64,000 nt of DNA, from contig NZ_CP022655.2 in assembly GCF_002243345.2 (NCBI RefSeq), positions 4,094,501-4,158,500 on the forward strand. Reading direction: 5' to 3'. The notes under the pieces were generated by a model, which saw only the letters and a program-made list of their open reading frames with translations, was not told the DNA's origin and ran no database searches. This stretch comes from Paenibacillus sp. RUD330. Its GTDB lineage: Bacteria > Bacillota > Bacilli > Paenibacillales > Paenibacillaceae. Shown here piece after piece: positions 16,741-26,161 of the stretch. The first letter of the stretch is position 1; every line of letters begins with the position of its first letter. The translations under genes were made by a program, and so were the position numbers.

Positions 16741-16770
16741 TTGACAGCATATGTAAGCGCTTCATATTAA
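16741..16770 (+). promoter_or_regulatory. CGTase promoter with overlapping cre-like site
   Basis: TTGACA at 16741 with CATATT or TATTAA 16-18 bases on. The spacer contains ATGTAAGCGCTTCAT (16751-16765), which fits the cre consensus except for one position near its end. CcpA-mediated glucose repression of cgt is therefore expected; start codon lies 24 bases further. Confidence 0.6.
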
Positions 16771-16793
16771 TCACTAGAAAGGCGGTTTTATTG

Positions 16794-18953
16794 ATGAACG
16801 TAATGGTGAAACGAATCCTTGCGGGAGCGGCCATCGCCACAATGCTTGCGGGAGCACAGCTGACTCCTGCAGCACCGATGGGCATCGCTTCCGCCGCGCC
16901 GGACACGGCGGTCGGGAACAAGCAGAATTACAGCACGGACGTCATCTACCAGCTCTTCACGGACAGGTTCTCCGACGGCAATGCCGCCAACAATCCGACG
17001 GGAGCGGCCTTCAGCTCCGGTTGCGCCAACAAGCGTGTCTATTGCGGCGGCGACTGGCAAGGCATCGTCAACAAGATCAACGACAATTACTTTACCGGAA
17101 TGGGCGTGACGGCGCTCTGGATTTCCCAGCCTGTGGAGAACATCTACTCCGTCATCAACTACTCCGGGGTGACCAATACCGCCTACCACGGCTACTGGGC
17201 CCGCGACTTCAAGAAGACGAACCCTGCCTTCGGCAGCTTCACGGACTTCCAGAACCTGATCAACGCCGCTCATGCGAAAGGCATCAAAGTCATCATCGAC
17301 TTCGCGCCGAACCACACGTCGCCGGCCATGGAGACGGATACCTCCTTCGCGGAGAACGGCAAGCTCTACAACAACGGCGCGCTGCTCGGCGGATATACCA
17401 ACGATACGAACGGCTTCTTCCACCATAACGGCGGCTCTGACTTCTCCACGCTTGAGAACGGCATCTACAAAAATCTGTATGATCTGGCGGATCTCGAGCA
17501 GAACAACAGCACGATCGACACCTACTTCAAGGATGCGATCAAGGTATGGCTCGATCTCGGCATTGACGGCATCCGCGTCGACGCGGCCAAGCATATGTCC
17601 ATGGGCTGGCAGAAAAACTGGCTCGCCTCCATCTATGGGTACAAGCCGGTCTTCGTCTTCGGGGAATGGTTCATGGGATCGGCCGCCGCAGAGGCGGACA
17701 ACACCAAGTTCGCCAACGAATCCGGAATGAGCCTGCTCGACTTCCGCTTCAACCAGGAAGTCCGCAGCGTCTTCCGCGACGGCACGGACACGATGTACGG
17801 CCTGGACGCCATGGTCGCGGCGACCGGCTCCGACTACGCGCAGGTATCCGATCAGGTCACATTCATCGACAACCATGACATGGAACGTTTCAAAACCGGT
17901 TCCTTGAGCAACCGCCGTCTCGAGCAGGCGCTGGCGTTCACGCTGACCTCGCGCGGCGTACCGGCGATCTACTACGGCACCGAGCAATATATGACGGGCG
18001 GAACGGATCCCGACAACCGCGCCATGATGCCGTCGTTCTCCACGACGACGACCGCATACAAGGTCAGCGGACTGCTGGGACCTCTGCGCAAATCCAATCC
18101 GGCTATCGCCTACGGCACGACCCAGCAGCGTTGGATCAACAACGACGTCTACATCTATGAGCGCAAATTCGGCAACAATGTCGCGGTCGTAGCCGTCAAC
18201 CGCAACCTGTCCACGGCGGCATCCATCAGCGGCTTGGCCACCTCGCTTCCGGCGGGAACCTACAATGACGTTCTCGGCGGACTGCTCGGAGGCAACAGCG
18301 TTACGGCGGTATCCAGCGGAGCTGTCGGCACATTCACCCTGGCTGCGGGCGGTACGGCCGTATGGCAATATACGGCGGCGGCGACTGCTCCGGTCGTCGG
18401 CCATGCCGGCCCGGTCATGGGCAAGCCCGGCAATACCGTCACGATCGACGGCCGCGGCTTCGGCTCCTCCAAGGGCACCGTATACTTCGGCAGCACGGCC
18501 GTAACGGGAACCGGCATCGTCTCCTGGGAAGATACCCAGATCAAGGTCGCCGTTCCTTCCGTCGCCGCAGGCAGCTACGGAATCAAGATCCGCACCTCCG
18601 GAGCGGTCGACAGCAATGTGTACAACGGCTTCAACATCCTGACCGGCAATCAGGTCTCGGTCCGCTTCGTGGTGCAGAACGCCACGACGGCGCTGGGAGA
18701 GAACGTATACCTCTCCGGCAGCGTATCCGAGCTCGGCAACTGGGCTCCAGCCGCCGCCATCGGGCCGATCTTCAACAAGATCCTGTACGCTTACCCGACT
18801 TGGTATTATGATGTCAGCGTGCCGGCAGGCACCGCTCTCCAGTTCAAGTTCTTGAAGAAGAACGGAACGGCGGTCACTTGGGAAGGCGGCTCCAATCATA
18901 CCTTCACGACTCCCGCTACCGGAACGGCGACGGTTGTTGTGAACTGGCAGTAG
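16794..18953 (+). CDS. cgt: Cyclodextrin glucanotransferase
   Basis: 719 residues from ATG 16794. A secretory signal (about 1-34) ends GIASAAP. GH13 catalytic domain A/B has Asp263 (GIRVDAAKH, nucleophile), Glu291 (FGEWF, acid/base) and Asp362 (IDNHD). [11 protein letters not shown] and [31 protein letters not shown] are CGTase hallmarks, and the aromatic central-site residue before HHNGG is Phe. Domain C follows, then a TIG/IPT domain D ([23 protein letters not shown]) and starch-binding CBM20 domain E ([30 protein letters not shown]). It converts starch extracellularly to cyclodextrins. Close to the Paenibacillus/Bacillus beta-type enzymes as recalled. It is a single gene with bidirectional terminator. 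Confidence 0.97.
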   Translation: MNVMVKRILAGAAIATMLAGAQLTPAAPMGIASAAPDTAVGNKQNYSTDVIYQLFTDRFSDGNAANNPTGAAFSSGCANKRVYCGGDWQGIVNKINDNYFTGMGVTALWISQPVENIYSVINYSGVTNTAYHGYWARDFKKTNPAFGSFTDFQNLINAAHAKGIKVIIDFAPNHTSPAMETDTSFAENGKLYNNGALLGGYTNDTNGFFHHNGGSDFSTLENGIYKNLYDLADLEQNNSTIDTYFKDAIKVWLDLGIDGIRVDAAKHMSMGWQKNWLASIYGYKPVFVFGEWFMGSAAAEADNTKFANESGMSLLDFRFNQEVRSVFRDGTDTMYGLDAMVAATGSDYAQVSDQVTFIDNHDMERFKTGSLSNRRLEQALAFTLTSRGVPAIYYGTEQYMTGGTDPDNRAMMPSFSTTTTAYKVSGLLGPLRKSNPAIAYGTTQQRWINNDVYIYERKFGNNVAVVAVNRNLSTAASISGLATSLPAGTYNDVLGGLLGGNSVTAVSSGAVGTFTLAAGGTAVWQYTAAATAPVVGHAGPVMGKPGNTVTIDGRGFGSSKGTVYFGSTAVTGTGIVSWEDTQIKVAVPSVAAGSYGIKIRTSGAVDSNVYNGFNILTGNQVSVRFVVQNATTALGENVYLSGSVSELGNWAPAAAIGPIFNKILYAYPTWYYDVSVPAGTALQFKFLKKNGTAVTWEGGSNHTFTTPATGTATVVVNWQ

Positions 18954-18966
18954 CTTTTCGGCAGAC

Positions 18967-19020
18967 GAAAAAACCCGAAGGCCGGCTCCCCTGGGTCCGT
19001 ACTTCGGGTCTTTCGTTTTA
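18967..19020. terminator. Bidirectional terminator between cgt and oxidoreductase
   Basis: ACCCGAAG (18973-18980) pairs with CTTCGGGT (19002-19009); plus side ends CTTTCGTTTTATT, minus side ends in six T. It serves both convergent units. Confidence 0.85.
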
Positions 19021-19022
19021 TT

Positions 19023-20042
19023 CTAGAGCTTGACGAACTGTCCGGTTCTCTGGGATTCAAAGGCTGCCAGAATGACCTGCAGCGACTTCAAGCCCTCTTC
19101 CCCCGAAATTGCCGGAGGCGTGTTCGTCACGATGGAATCCACGAATGCATCGATGACTCCGCTCGGCACTTGCTTCTCGTTCGTCGCCATGGCGCCGACC
19201 TTGTAGGTTTCCACCAAGCCGTCGACAGGCTCGACGATGACCTCGTCGCCGTCCACCGTGCCGATCTTCATGACGCCGCGCTCGCACCACAGCACCGTGC
19301 TGTTGTCTCCGCCTTTGTACTGCGTCCAGCTTGCGACCAGCGTTCCGATCGCTCCGCCCTTCATGCGCAGAAGGCAGGCGGCGTTGTCATCGACATCCGT
19401 GCCTTCCTTGTCCAAGGTGCCGATGAAGCCGGCGACTTCCGCCACCTCGTCGTTCAGCAAATACCGGATGAAATCGGATTTATGCACGCCGAGATCGCCC
19501 ATGGCGCCCATGATGGCTTCGTCCTTGCGGAAGAACCAGCTCTCCGCGCCGTCCACGCTCCAAGCCTCCGGCCCGGGATGGCCGAAGGAGGTGCGGAAGG
19601 TGAGCACCTTGCCGAGCTCTCCGGAATCCAGAATTTCCTTGGCTTTCACATGCGGAGGCATCAGGCGCTGGTTATGCCCGACCATCAGGAATACGCCGTT
19701 GCTCCGGGCGGCCTCGATCATCCGCTCCCCTTCCTCCTGAGTCGTAGCCATCGGCTTCTCGACCAGGACATGCTTGCCTGCGTTGGCGGCCGCAATCGCC
19801 ATGGAGGCATGGAGATGGTTGGGCGTGCATACGCTCACCGCGTCCACGTCCGCCTTGGCGAGCAGCTCCTCGAAGGAAGCAAAGGCTTGGCCGCCATAAG
19901 TCTCGACCATGCTCTCGGCCCTCTCCAGAATAGGATCGGCGAATGCGACCAGCTCTACATTCCCGTTATCGGCATACTCCGGAATATGTCTGCGCTGGGC
20001 GATGGCGCCGCAGCCGATGACAGCGATTTTGATTTTGCTCAT
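19023..20042 (-). CDS. Gfo/Idh/MocA-family oxidoreductase
   Basis: 339 residues. The N-terminal Rossmann domain begins KIAVIGCGAIAQRRHIPEY (GxGxxA-type NAD site), with VCTPNHLHASMAIAAANAGKHVLVEKPMATT carrying the conserved EKP lysine. The C-terminal domain holds GDLGVHKSDFIRYLL, the equivalent of the catalytic His region. Such enzymes oxidise inositols, glucose or other sugar derivatives; the substrate is not shown. It is second in a two-gene unit after the isomerase, with 19 bases between, and the pair resembles inositol or keto-sugar catabolic pairs. Confidence 0.92.
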   Translation of the reverse strand: MSKIKIAVIGCGAIAQRRHIPEYADNGNVELVAFADPILERAESMVETYGGQAFASFEELLAKADVDAVSVCTPNHLHASMAIAAANAGKHVLVEKPMATTQEEGERMIEAARSNGVFLMVGHNQRLMPPHVKAKEILDSGELGKVLTFRTSFGHPGPEAWSVDGAESWFFRKDEAIMGAMGDLGVHKSDFIRYLLNDEVAEVAGFIGTLDKEGTDVDDNAACLLRMKGGAIGTLVASWTQYKGGDNSTVLWCERGVMKIGTVDGDEVIVEPVDGLVETYKVGAMATNEKQVPSGVIDAFVDSIVTNTPPAISGEEGLKSLQVILAAFESQRTGQFVKL

Positions 20043-20061
20043 AGCTTCTCTTCCTCCTTAA

Positions 20062-20835
20062 TTAGACGTTCAAGTAGTTGCTTTTCAGCCACTCGTAGCT
20101 GTTCGAGATGCTTTCCAGCGGAGGATTCTGGCAGACATCCTGCTCCACGATCAGCCACTGCACGCCCGCATCGGCCGCAGCCCCGATGACGGCAGGCAGA
20201 TCGACGGTGCCTTGTCCCAGCTCCAGCGTTTTCATCTGTCCCTGCTCATCCGTGCTGAAATCCTTCAAATGCAGCAGCGGCAGGCGGCCGGCATAGCTGC
20301 CGATGTACTCGACCGGATTCCGGCCTGCGAATTGAACCCAGCATACGTCCATCTCGACCTGAACCGCTTCAGGTGCCGTCTCCTTGAACATGGCGTCGAA
20401 AGCGTTGTCGTCGCCGACTTGGCCATGGAATTCGAAATCATGATTGTGGTAGCCGAAGATCAAACCCTGCTTGCCGGCTTCAATGCCGAATCCCTGCAGC
20501 TCGGCGAACAGCCGGCTCCATTCCTCGCCGGTTTGGGGACGGTCCTCCGGCATCAGATAAGGGCAGATCATGTATTTGGCGCCGATCGCCTTCAGATAGT
20601 CGATTTCTTTTTGCAGATCCTCGCGCAGAGCTTGCAGGGATACGTGGCTGCTGAAGCCCTGCAGGCCCAGCTCGTCGAGCAGCGCTTTCATTTTATCGGC
20701 GCTCAGATCGCCATAACCGGCGAACTCGACGCCTTTGTAGCCAAGCTCCGCGACTTTGCGAAGCGTACCCTCGAAATCTCTGGCGGTTTCATCCCGCAGC
20801 GTGAACAATTGAAGTCCGATGTTAAGTTTTCCCAT
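20062..20835 (-). CDS. Sugar phosphate isomerase/epimerase (IolE/xylose isomerase-like)
   Basis: 257 residues from ATG 20835 (AGAGGAG nine bases upstream; the frame opens at 20859). TIM-barrel signature segments are NIGLQLFTLRDE, GYKGVEFAGYGDL, FGYHNHDFEF (metal His), VQVEMDVCWV and LPLLHLKDF. The family includes inosose dehydratase and 3-ketosugar epimerases/hydrolases. It lies upstream of the oxidoreductase and divergent from an AraC regulator, which probably controls the pair in response to its substrate. Confidence 0.9.
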   Translation of the reverse strand: MGKLNIGLQLFTLRDETARDFEGTLRKVAELGYKGVEFAGYGDLSADKMKALLDELGLQGFSSHVSLQALREDLQKEIDYLKAIGAKYMICPYLMPEDRPQTGEEWSRLFAELQGFGIEAGKQGLIFGYHNHDFEFHGQVGDDNAFDAMFKETAPEAVQVEMDVCWVQFAGRNPVEYIGSYAGRLPLLHLKDFSTDEQGQMKTLELGQGTVDLPAVIGAAADAGVQWLIVEQDVCQNPPLESISNSYEWLKSNYLNV

Positions 20836-20966
20836 AATGGCAAGCTCCTCTGCAGACATGTTTTATCCTCTGGTTTCATTCTAGGGGATTAGAGCCTAAA
20901 ATGAACATATACAATTTCGTTAGAACATGAACGATTTGCTCGGAATTCCAAGGGGAGGGTTTCTTT

Positions 20967-21785
20967 TTGGACACATCTTTGCTCATCTGCGACTATTCCA
21001 ATCACTATAAACCCTTTACTCAGGACTTGAAGAGCGGGCTGCAGCATTACCTGTTCCGCCTTCAGACGGAAGGCGCCAGCCGGGTTTTCTCTGGCGGCCA
21101 GGAGCATATCCTGAACGGAGGCGATCTGCTGCTGCTCCGGCCAGGCGACGATTACCATCTCGTCGTGGAGGAGCCTTCAAGAAAGGGGCGCTTGTCTAGC
21201 GCAGATTATTACCTGTTTTGCCAAGGCTCCTGGATAGATCAGTGGTGGGATCGCAAGGTCCGCCCGACGGTCAGCCGGGTCGGCTCCGACGACAATCTGA
21301 TCGGGTTGTGGCGCAGCCTTATGCTGGAGAAGCGCCGAGGCTCAATGGAAGGAAACGACGAGCTCAGGGACGTTCTTCTGCGCAGCCTCTGCCTGTCTAT
21401 CGACCGTGCCATCGCCGAGAATGTCCAGACGGACCGCAAGGGCATGGCGACACTGAAAATCAAGAGATTCATCGAAGAGCATGCCATGGCCACCTTCAAG
21501 CTGGAGGAAGCAGCCGCTTACGGAGGCCTCAGCTTGTCGCGGGCCGTGCGGCTGTTCAAGGAGCATTATGGCAAGACCATGATCCAGTATGCGATCGAAA
21601 TCCGCCTCAATGCCGCCGTGGAGCAGATCAAGTACAGCGAGCTTAAACTGGAGCAGATCGCCGAGGCTTGCGGCTTCGCCAGCTACTCTTATTTTCACCG
21701 GGTGTTTCGCGCCCGCTTCGGCATCTCGCCCTACCTTTATCGCTCCCGGCAGTCGCTGGCCGGATTGGAGCCCGAACGGAATTAG
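20967..21785 (+). CDS. AraC-family transcription regulator
   Basis: 272 residues starting at TTG 20967, seven bases after AGGGGAGGG. N-terminal cupin-type sensor (about 25-75: FSGGQEHILNGGDLLLLRPGDDYHLV). The C-terminal two-HTH AraC domain (about 165-265) includes FKLEEAAAYGGLSLSRAVRLFKEHYGKT and LEQIAEACGFASYSYFHRVFRARFGISPYLYR. It is divergent from the isomerase-oxidoreductase unit across a 131-base gap and most likely regulates it. Confidence 0.92.
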   Translation: MDTSLLICDYSNHYKPFTQDLKSGLQHYLFRLQTEGASRVFSGGQEHILNGGDLLLLRPGDDYHLVVEEPSRKGRLSSADYYLFCQGSWIDQWWDRKVRPTVSRVGSDDNLIGLWRSLMLEKRRGSMEGNDELRDVLLRSLCLSIDRAIAENVQTDRKGMATLKIKRFIEEHAMATFKLEEAAAYGGLSLSRAVRLFKEHYGKTMIQYAIEIRLNAAVEQIKYSELKLEQIAEACGFASYSYFHRVFRARFGISPYLYRSRQSLAGLEPERN

Positions 21786-21857
21786 AGTTTTGAGGGTCCA
21801 ATTTACAACCGTTGATCTAAAAATTCATCGTACAGATGCAAAGAATGAATTGAAGAT

Positions 21858-21890
21858 AAAGAAGGCTGCCGAGCTTTCCCCGGCAGCCTC
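21858..21890 (+). terminator. Possible terminator after araC-type gene
   Basis: AGGCTGCCG and CGGCAGCCT pair around a 10-base loop; no immediate T-run, though a T-rich stretch follows at 21910. The rest of 21786-22021 shows no gene. Confidence 0.45.
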
Positions 21891-22021
21891 AGCCGGATTC
21901 GCTCGGTACGGTTTCTTACTTTTTTAAGAAGGCTATGTTTATCTTGACTGATGATATTTGAACACTGCTAACAAGCTAAACGGAGGAACGGCCAGGAATT
22001 TTTAATTTGTGGAGGTGAAAT

Positions 22022-22909
22022 ATGGACTACAATTCACGGAAGGAAGCGGTGTTTGAGACGAAAAGATTGCCTAACGATACCATAGCGGCGGGTCGTCGTC
22101 ATACCGTTGGTCTTAAAACTGACGGAATGGTAGTGGCTGTGGGTGATAATAAATACGGTCAATGTAGTGTAAGCGATTGGTGCCATATCGTCGCGGTTGT
22201 TGCTGGCAATGTTCATATGGCAACGAACACCGGTAATGCTCATACAATCGGCCTTAAATCTGACGGTACGGTGACAGCTGTGGGATGGAACAGACATGGA
22301 CAATGCGATGTCAACGACTGGCGCGATATTGCAGCAGTTTCGGCAGGCTGGTGCCGTACCATTGGAGTTAAATCGGATGGCACGGTGGTGGCTGTAGGTC
22401 GAAATAATGAAGGTGAATGCGATGTAAGCGGATGGCATGATATTGTAGCGGTTACGGCGGGTGACTGGCATTCAGTCGGTCTAAAATTAGACGGAACGGT
22501 AACGGCTGTGGGTAATAATAAGTATCGCCAGTGCAATGTAATCGGCTGGCGCAACATGGTGGCTCTCTCGGCGGGGTATCTTCATACTGTTGGGCTTAAA
22601 TTGGATGGCGCGGTTTCGGCTGTCGGTTGGAATAAGCATGACCAATGCAATGTAGGCGACTGGCGCAATATTGTAGCAGTTTCGGCAGGTAGTTATCATA
22701 CCGTGGGTCTTAAATCTGACGGTACGGTGGTGGCTGTGGGTTTGAATAAGCATGACCAATGCGATGTAAGTGGTTGGCACGACATTAAGGCTGTTGCGGC
22801 GGGGTGTGCCCATACTCTCGGACTTAAATCGGACGGTACGGTGGTGGCTGTGGGTGATAATGATTATGGACAATGTGATGTAAGCGGATGGAGCAGCATC
22901 CAACAATAA
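22022..22909 (+). CDS. RCC1-type beta-propeller protein
   Basis: 295 residues made almost wholly of seven RCC1-like units of about 38 residues (the first has an 8-residue insert), each reading HTVGLK-SDGTVVAVG-N-GQCDVSGW-IVAVAAG. Seven units fit one closed seven-bladed propeller. There is no signal peptide, membrane segment or partner domain, so a cytosolic binding role is likely but unknown. GGAGGTG precedes the ATG. Codon choice is more AT-rich than in neighbouring genes, which may indicate transfer. Single gene with its own terminator. Confidence 0.88.
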   Translation: MDYNSRKEAVFETKRLPNDTIAAGRRHTVGLKTDGMVVAVGDNKYGQCSVSDWCHIVAVVAGNVHMATNTGNAHTIGLKSDGTVTAVGWNRHGQCDVNDWRDIAAVSAGWCRTIGVKSDGTVVAVGRNNEGECDVSGWHDIVAVTAGDWHSVGLKLDGTVTAVGNNKYRQCNVIGWRNMVALSAGYLHTVGLKLDGAVSAVGWNKHDQCNVGDWRNIVAVSAGSYHTVGLKSDGTVVAVGLNKHDQCDVSGWHDIKAVAAGCAHTLGLKSDGTVVAVGDNDYGQCDVSGWSSIQQ

Positions 22910-22938
22910 ACCGCCCTTAACAGGGCGGTTATATTTTT
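22909..22938 (+). terminator. Rho-independent terminator
   Basis: AACCGCCC/GGGCGGTT with 6-base loop, followed by ATATTTTT. Ends the RCC1 gene. Confidence 0.9.
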
Positions 22939-23108
22939 GGCTGGCAATCAGCATTGAGATTTAACCTAGCCATAAAGAATGAGGAAGATCAACGCTTCCC
23001 CAAGTATCCGTACAAATAAGGGCTGCAACTATAAACCTCCCTGTCCGGGCCAGCTTCAAGCTGCGACTATCGTCTCGACGTGATTTCCTTCTTGTTCTCA
23101 AGCCGGCT

Positions 23109-23423
23109 CTATTCCCTTAGATTGTGTTCCTTTTCATATTCCATCGCTCTCTCCGCGAGCGCTTTTTTATATCTTGCCAGTGCATGCGGGAAATAAAGCT
23201 CGATCAACAAAATAAGGCTGCCCCCAATCATAAACAGGATGGAGACAAGGTTGGCCGCATAACCTCCTGTTTCTCGCAACGCTGTTCCATATTTCCCCGG
23301 AGGTGTCGACCATGCCGTAGTGTGGGGAAGATGCATGGCCGCCGCAAGATGCACCCCTAAATAAAGCAGCACTCCGCTGAACAGAATAAATCCGCCTGCA
23401 AGAATCCTTTTCACCCCATCCAC
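23109..23423 (-). CDS. Small two-helix membrane protein
   Basis: 104 residues with helices at about 7-30 (ILAGGFILFSGVLLYLGVHLAAAM) and 57-77 (NLVSILFMIGGSLILLIELYF) and a charged C-terminal tail (YKKALAERAMEYEKEHNLRE). No family recognised. It lies 27 bases downstream of the DinB gene in the same direction. Confidence 0.55.
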   Translation of the reverse strand: MDGVKRILAGGFILFSGVLLYLGVHLAAAMHLPHTTAWSTPPGKYGTALRETGGYAANLVSILFMIGGSLILLIELYFPHALARYKKALAERAMEYEKEHNLRE

Positions 23424-23450
23424 AACCTTTCCGAATAGACTATCCCTTCT

Positions 23451-23984
23451 TTATCCTATTCCGGCACGTCTCTGTTTCTTTCTCAACAATCGGATTTGTC
23501 CCCTATGATTGAGCTCATCTTCAAAAACATGAAACCAGTGAAAGTAATGGTTCGACGGCTTATGATTCAATGGCTTTTCGATATCCAACCAGCTATCCTC
23601 TCTCGTTCGAAAACAATCCAAGGTTTTGGACCGTTCTTCTTTCAGCAAATCTAAATAATAGGCTAGGTCCTTTCCTTTAACCTGCTCTCTGCCCAGCTCA
23701 CCGAGCTTTAATCCCGGATCCCAGAATTGCTTCTCTTCCAGATTGAGATTCCTTTCCTCAAAGGTCCATGTCCGGTAAAAAAACTCCATGGAGGCGATAT
23801 GAAACAATAACGCCCCGATGGAATTGCTGTCATCATCGTCTAGATGATCCAATTGACGGATGGATAGATCCTTGACGCTATCATGCGTCGTGCATCGAGC
23901 GTAGTTCATCATGGAAATGAGTCTGCCGATTTGAGGCGAATAGCCTTCCACTTCCGAAATTAGATAAGCGTCCAAGATGTTCAC
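23451..23984 (-). CDS. DinB/DUF664-family protein
   Basis: 177 residues, four-helix-bundle pattern of the DinB/YfiT superfamily. The three metal-ligand His positions are suggested by ALLFHIASMEFFY, HWFHVFEDELNHRGQI (two His). Members are thiol-dependent transferases or unknown; SOS induction of B. subtilis dinB does not extend to all. Possibly co-transcribed with the small membrane protein downstream. Confidence 0.8.
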   Translation of the reverse strand: MNILDAYLISEVEGYSPQIGRLISMMNYARCTTHDSVKDLSIRQLDHLDDDDSNSIGALLFHIASMEFFYRTWTFEERNLNLEEKQFWDPGLKLGELGREQVKGKDLAYYLDLLKEERSKTLDCFRTREDSWLDIEKPLNHKPSNHYFHWFHVFEDELNHRGQIRLLRKKQRRAGIG

Positions 23985-24095
23985 CTCCCCTTAGCCATTA
24001 TACAATATTAGGAAGTGATTACTTTATCTATAGAGAATATTCAGCCTTATGCCTCTCAAAACGGCATCATTCCACAACTAAAGGGAGGATTTTCT

Positions 24096-24278
24096 ATGGC
24101 TCTGCTAGGAGGACTATTTGGAAACCACTCTGCGGTCTCCGTGCAGGAGCTTCAAAATCAGTACGGAGCGTTAAAACTCCAAGCCCGGAAGAGGCTCCGC
24201 ATGCCCGCCTTCTTTTTTGAACAGCTCCAGGAAGTTTTGGGGCCGTGTTGGACAAACGATGGTTTTTCAGCCATATGA
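24096..24278 (+). pseudogene. N-terminal fragment of a bacterial PH-domain protein
   Basis: AAAGGGAGG precedes ATG 24096. The first ~25 residues (MALLGGLFGNHSAVSVQELQ) look like the start of bPH_1 (DUF1696) proteins, which are about 120 residues. The remainder (ARKRLRMPAFFFEQLQEVLG) no longer resembles the family and stops at residue 60. A truncation or rearrangement is inferred. Confidence 0.4.
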
Positions 24279-24653
24279 TTCCTAGCGGAGAAGACATTCC
24301 AGCTGCAGGTGAGATTTTGTGTGCGTGGATGGCGCTGCCACGATGCCGATTCAGCAGCGTTTCCGGAACAATGGAAGAGCAGGAGCCGGAGGAAACCATA
24401 TCCATCAGCAGCCCGATGTCGGAGCATATGGTCTTGCTGCAAGCCTCCTGTTCCGCTGAAGCCATTGCAAGAAGATCGGCATGTATGGCCACGATATTTA
24501 AAGGAAGAATTGTTTCCGGCTCTGTGTAGAGTCGTTTTCCGAATGGATGGAATCTCCGAAAAAAAATGACGGCATGAGTCAAGGAACCGGCACCGAATAA
24601 GCCGCAGGTCCGGCCTCACTATCTGCGTGAGTCGGCGCTGCGGCTTATACGAG
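24279..24653. other. Gene-poor decayed stretch
   Basis: Several overlapping frames on both strands, none with a ribosome site or recognisable family. A stem GCCGCAG/CTGCGGC spans about 24600-24648. Looks like remnants of lost genes. Confidence 0.4.
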
Positions 24654-25053
24654 TTATTTAAATTCAGCTATCTCTCCCCGTGCTCTTCGCAACCATCTCA
24701 TATCCAGCATGCCGCCGCTCATTGATGCTTCTATTGCTTTTTCTCCCAGATATCTTTTTTTCCAAAAGCTGAAAAGAGGGTCCTTGGAAGAGGAATAAAA
24801 TGAATACGCGCAAAGAGCCAGGCATGCGCCGCCGGGTAAATCCAATCATTCCGCTTCCGCCATCTATGACTTTTACCGTTGAAACATTGTGCAAGGAACC
24901 GGCCTGACTAGAGAGGATTTTTTGCATCCAGGGGGTTAAAAGTCTTTTGATTTGAGGGCAATTCGACAGCTCGTTCGGTTCCAGGACAGGCACTTGGAAT
25001 CCGCTTACAGTCCAATCAAAAATGATTTCAGGTATACTATTCGTACAATGCAT
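24654..25053 (-). pseudogene. Frameshifted hypothetical gene starting in the inverted repeat
   Basis: Frame 1 begins at ATG 25053, inside the left inverted repeat (MHCTNSIPEIIFDW), reads protein-like to VIDGGSGMIGF, then turns into basic low-quality sequence. A second frame from about 24847 continues sensibly with DLPGGACLALCAYSFYSSS and ends EIAEFK at 24654. A single-base slip near 24845 would join them. No family recognised. The shared start within the repeat suggests the 5' end of this gene was set, or is exchanged, by recombination at the repeat. Confidence 0.35.
25033..25038 (+). promoter_or_regulatory. Possible minus-10 box facing the inverted repeat
   Basis: TATACT just outside the left repeat, pointing inward (rightward). 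No good minus-35 is seen 17 bases upstream. After inversion of the segment it would lie immediately before the recombinase start. Confidence 0.25.
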
Positions 25054-25061
25054 GTTGTGCG
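25040..25061 (+). repeat. Left copy of 22-bp inverted repeat (recombinase site)
   Basis: Exact reverse complement of 26152-26173. Internally CGTACAA-TGCATG-TTGTGCG: two 7-bp arms that are inverted with one mismatch around a 6-bp, non-palindromic centre. This is the layout of a tyrosine-recombinase core site with a 6-bp crossover region. Confidence 0.85.
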
Positions 25062-25156
25062 TCTTTTCGACAACTTATGACATCATTTTACATAAGAAGA
25101 TATTGCCATTTTAACATATTCTAGTGAGGGTGAACATGCTGATTAGGAAGAAATAC

Positions 25157-26161
25157 CTATAGGATGTCTTTCAAATGTTCGCCCACGTAATCCGATGCGG
25201 TCTTTTTGAGCTGGTTCACCGTGTGCAGATATCGTTGCGTCGTATTCATATGGGAATGCCCCAGCATCTCCTGCACTTGCTGCAAGCTCGCCCCGCTCAA
25301 TAGAGCCAGCGTTGCATTCGTATGCCTTAACCAGTGAGGCGTCACTTTCTTGGTCAGCCCGCTGGCGTCGCGGGCGTTTCCGATGATCTTCTCCACCCAT
25401 CTGGCCGATATCGGAAACACTCGATGCCCTTCCTCCATGACGTCCTTCGGGTAAAAAGACCTGTATTGGCCTAATACATCCCATAACACACCGGGGACTT
25501 TGATCTCGCGAATCTTGTCCCCTTTCCCCTTTTTGACGGTCAGCCAGACGGACGATTCCAGCGGATCCGTATGGAAATCCTCCCACCTCATGGCGACCAG
25601 CTCGGATACCCTCAGACCAAGCATGGCAAGCGATAATCCCAGCGCATAGTTCCGAATCCCTTGCTTTTTCAGCTGCCGAAACAGGATGGAGAGCTCTCGT
25701 TTAGTCAAATAATGCTGGGCGCTTGTTATTTGAACCTTTGGATTTTTGGTGTTCGCCGTAGGGTTGTCTTTCATCATTCCGATCTGGGGGTGGCAGCACC
25801 ATCGGAACAAAGAACGCAGCGCGGACAGGATGCCTGCGACCGTAGCCGGTTCATAGGGCCTGCCTGTTTCCGCATTGATTTCCTTCATTAGCCGCAGCTT
25901 GAAGGCTTCGATTTCTCTCCAGGTCACGTCGCGAAGCGGAGCGTACGAAGTATAGGCTCTGAACATCTCAATCGCTTTTTTATAGTTTCTATGAGTAAAA
26001 CGCGAGCTGCTGCAAGTTTCTAAAAATATGGCGATCAGTTGCTCATCGGTGAGCTCTTCGGCGTTTTTTTTCTTCGTCAACAGAGATAAATGCGGATCTT
26101 GGCCCGGAATCGTAATCATGCTCGGGTTTCCACCAACTTCCATTTTCGCTTCGCACAACAT
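25157..26161 (-). CDS. Tyrosine recombinase (XerC/D-like), candidate invertase
   Basis: Up to 334 residues. The N-terminal SAM-like domain covers about 40-130 (LTDEQLIAIFLETCSSSRFTHRNYKKAIEMF). The catalytic domain has Arg in LGLRVSELVAMRW, Lys in KKGKGDKIREIKV, HWLRHT, LGHSHMNTTQRYLH with the nucleophilic Tyr: the full R-K-H-R-H-Y set. The first ATG (26161) lies within the crossover hexamer of the right repeat and has no ribosome site; ATG 26119 (MITIPGQD) has a GGTGG upstream and may be the true start. The gene fills the segment between the two inverted sites, so it probably acts on them. Confidence 0.9.
   Translation of the reverse strand: MLCEAKMEVGGNPSMITIPGQDPHLSLLTKKKNAEELTDEQLIAIFLETCSSSRFTHRNYKKAIEMFRAYTSYAPLRDVTWREIEAFKLRLMKEINAETGRPYEPATVAGILSALRSLFRWCCHPQIGMMKDNPTANTKNPKVQITSAQHYLTKRELSILFRQLKKQGIRNYALGLSLAMLGLRVSELVAMRWEDFHTDPLESSVWLTVKKGKGDKIREIKVPGVLWDVLGQYRSFYPKDVMEEGHRVFPISARWVEKIIGNARDASGLTKKVTPHWLRHTNATLALLSGASLQQVQEMLGHSHMNTTQRYLHTVNQLKKTASDYVGEHLKDIL

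Noticed and set aside
16788-18899. 703-residue minus-strand ORF
   Set aside because: Shadow of the CGTase gene; GC-rich codons leave the opposite strand open by chance.
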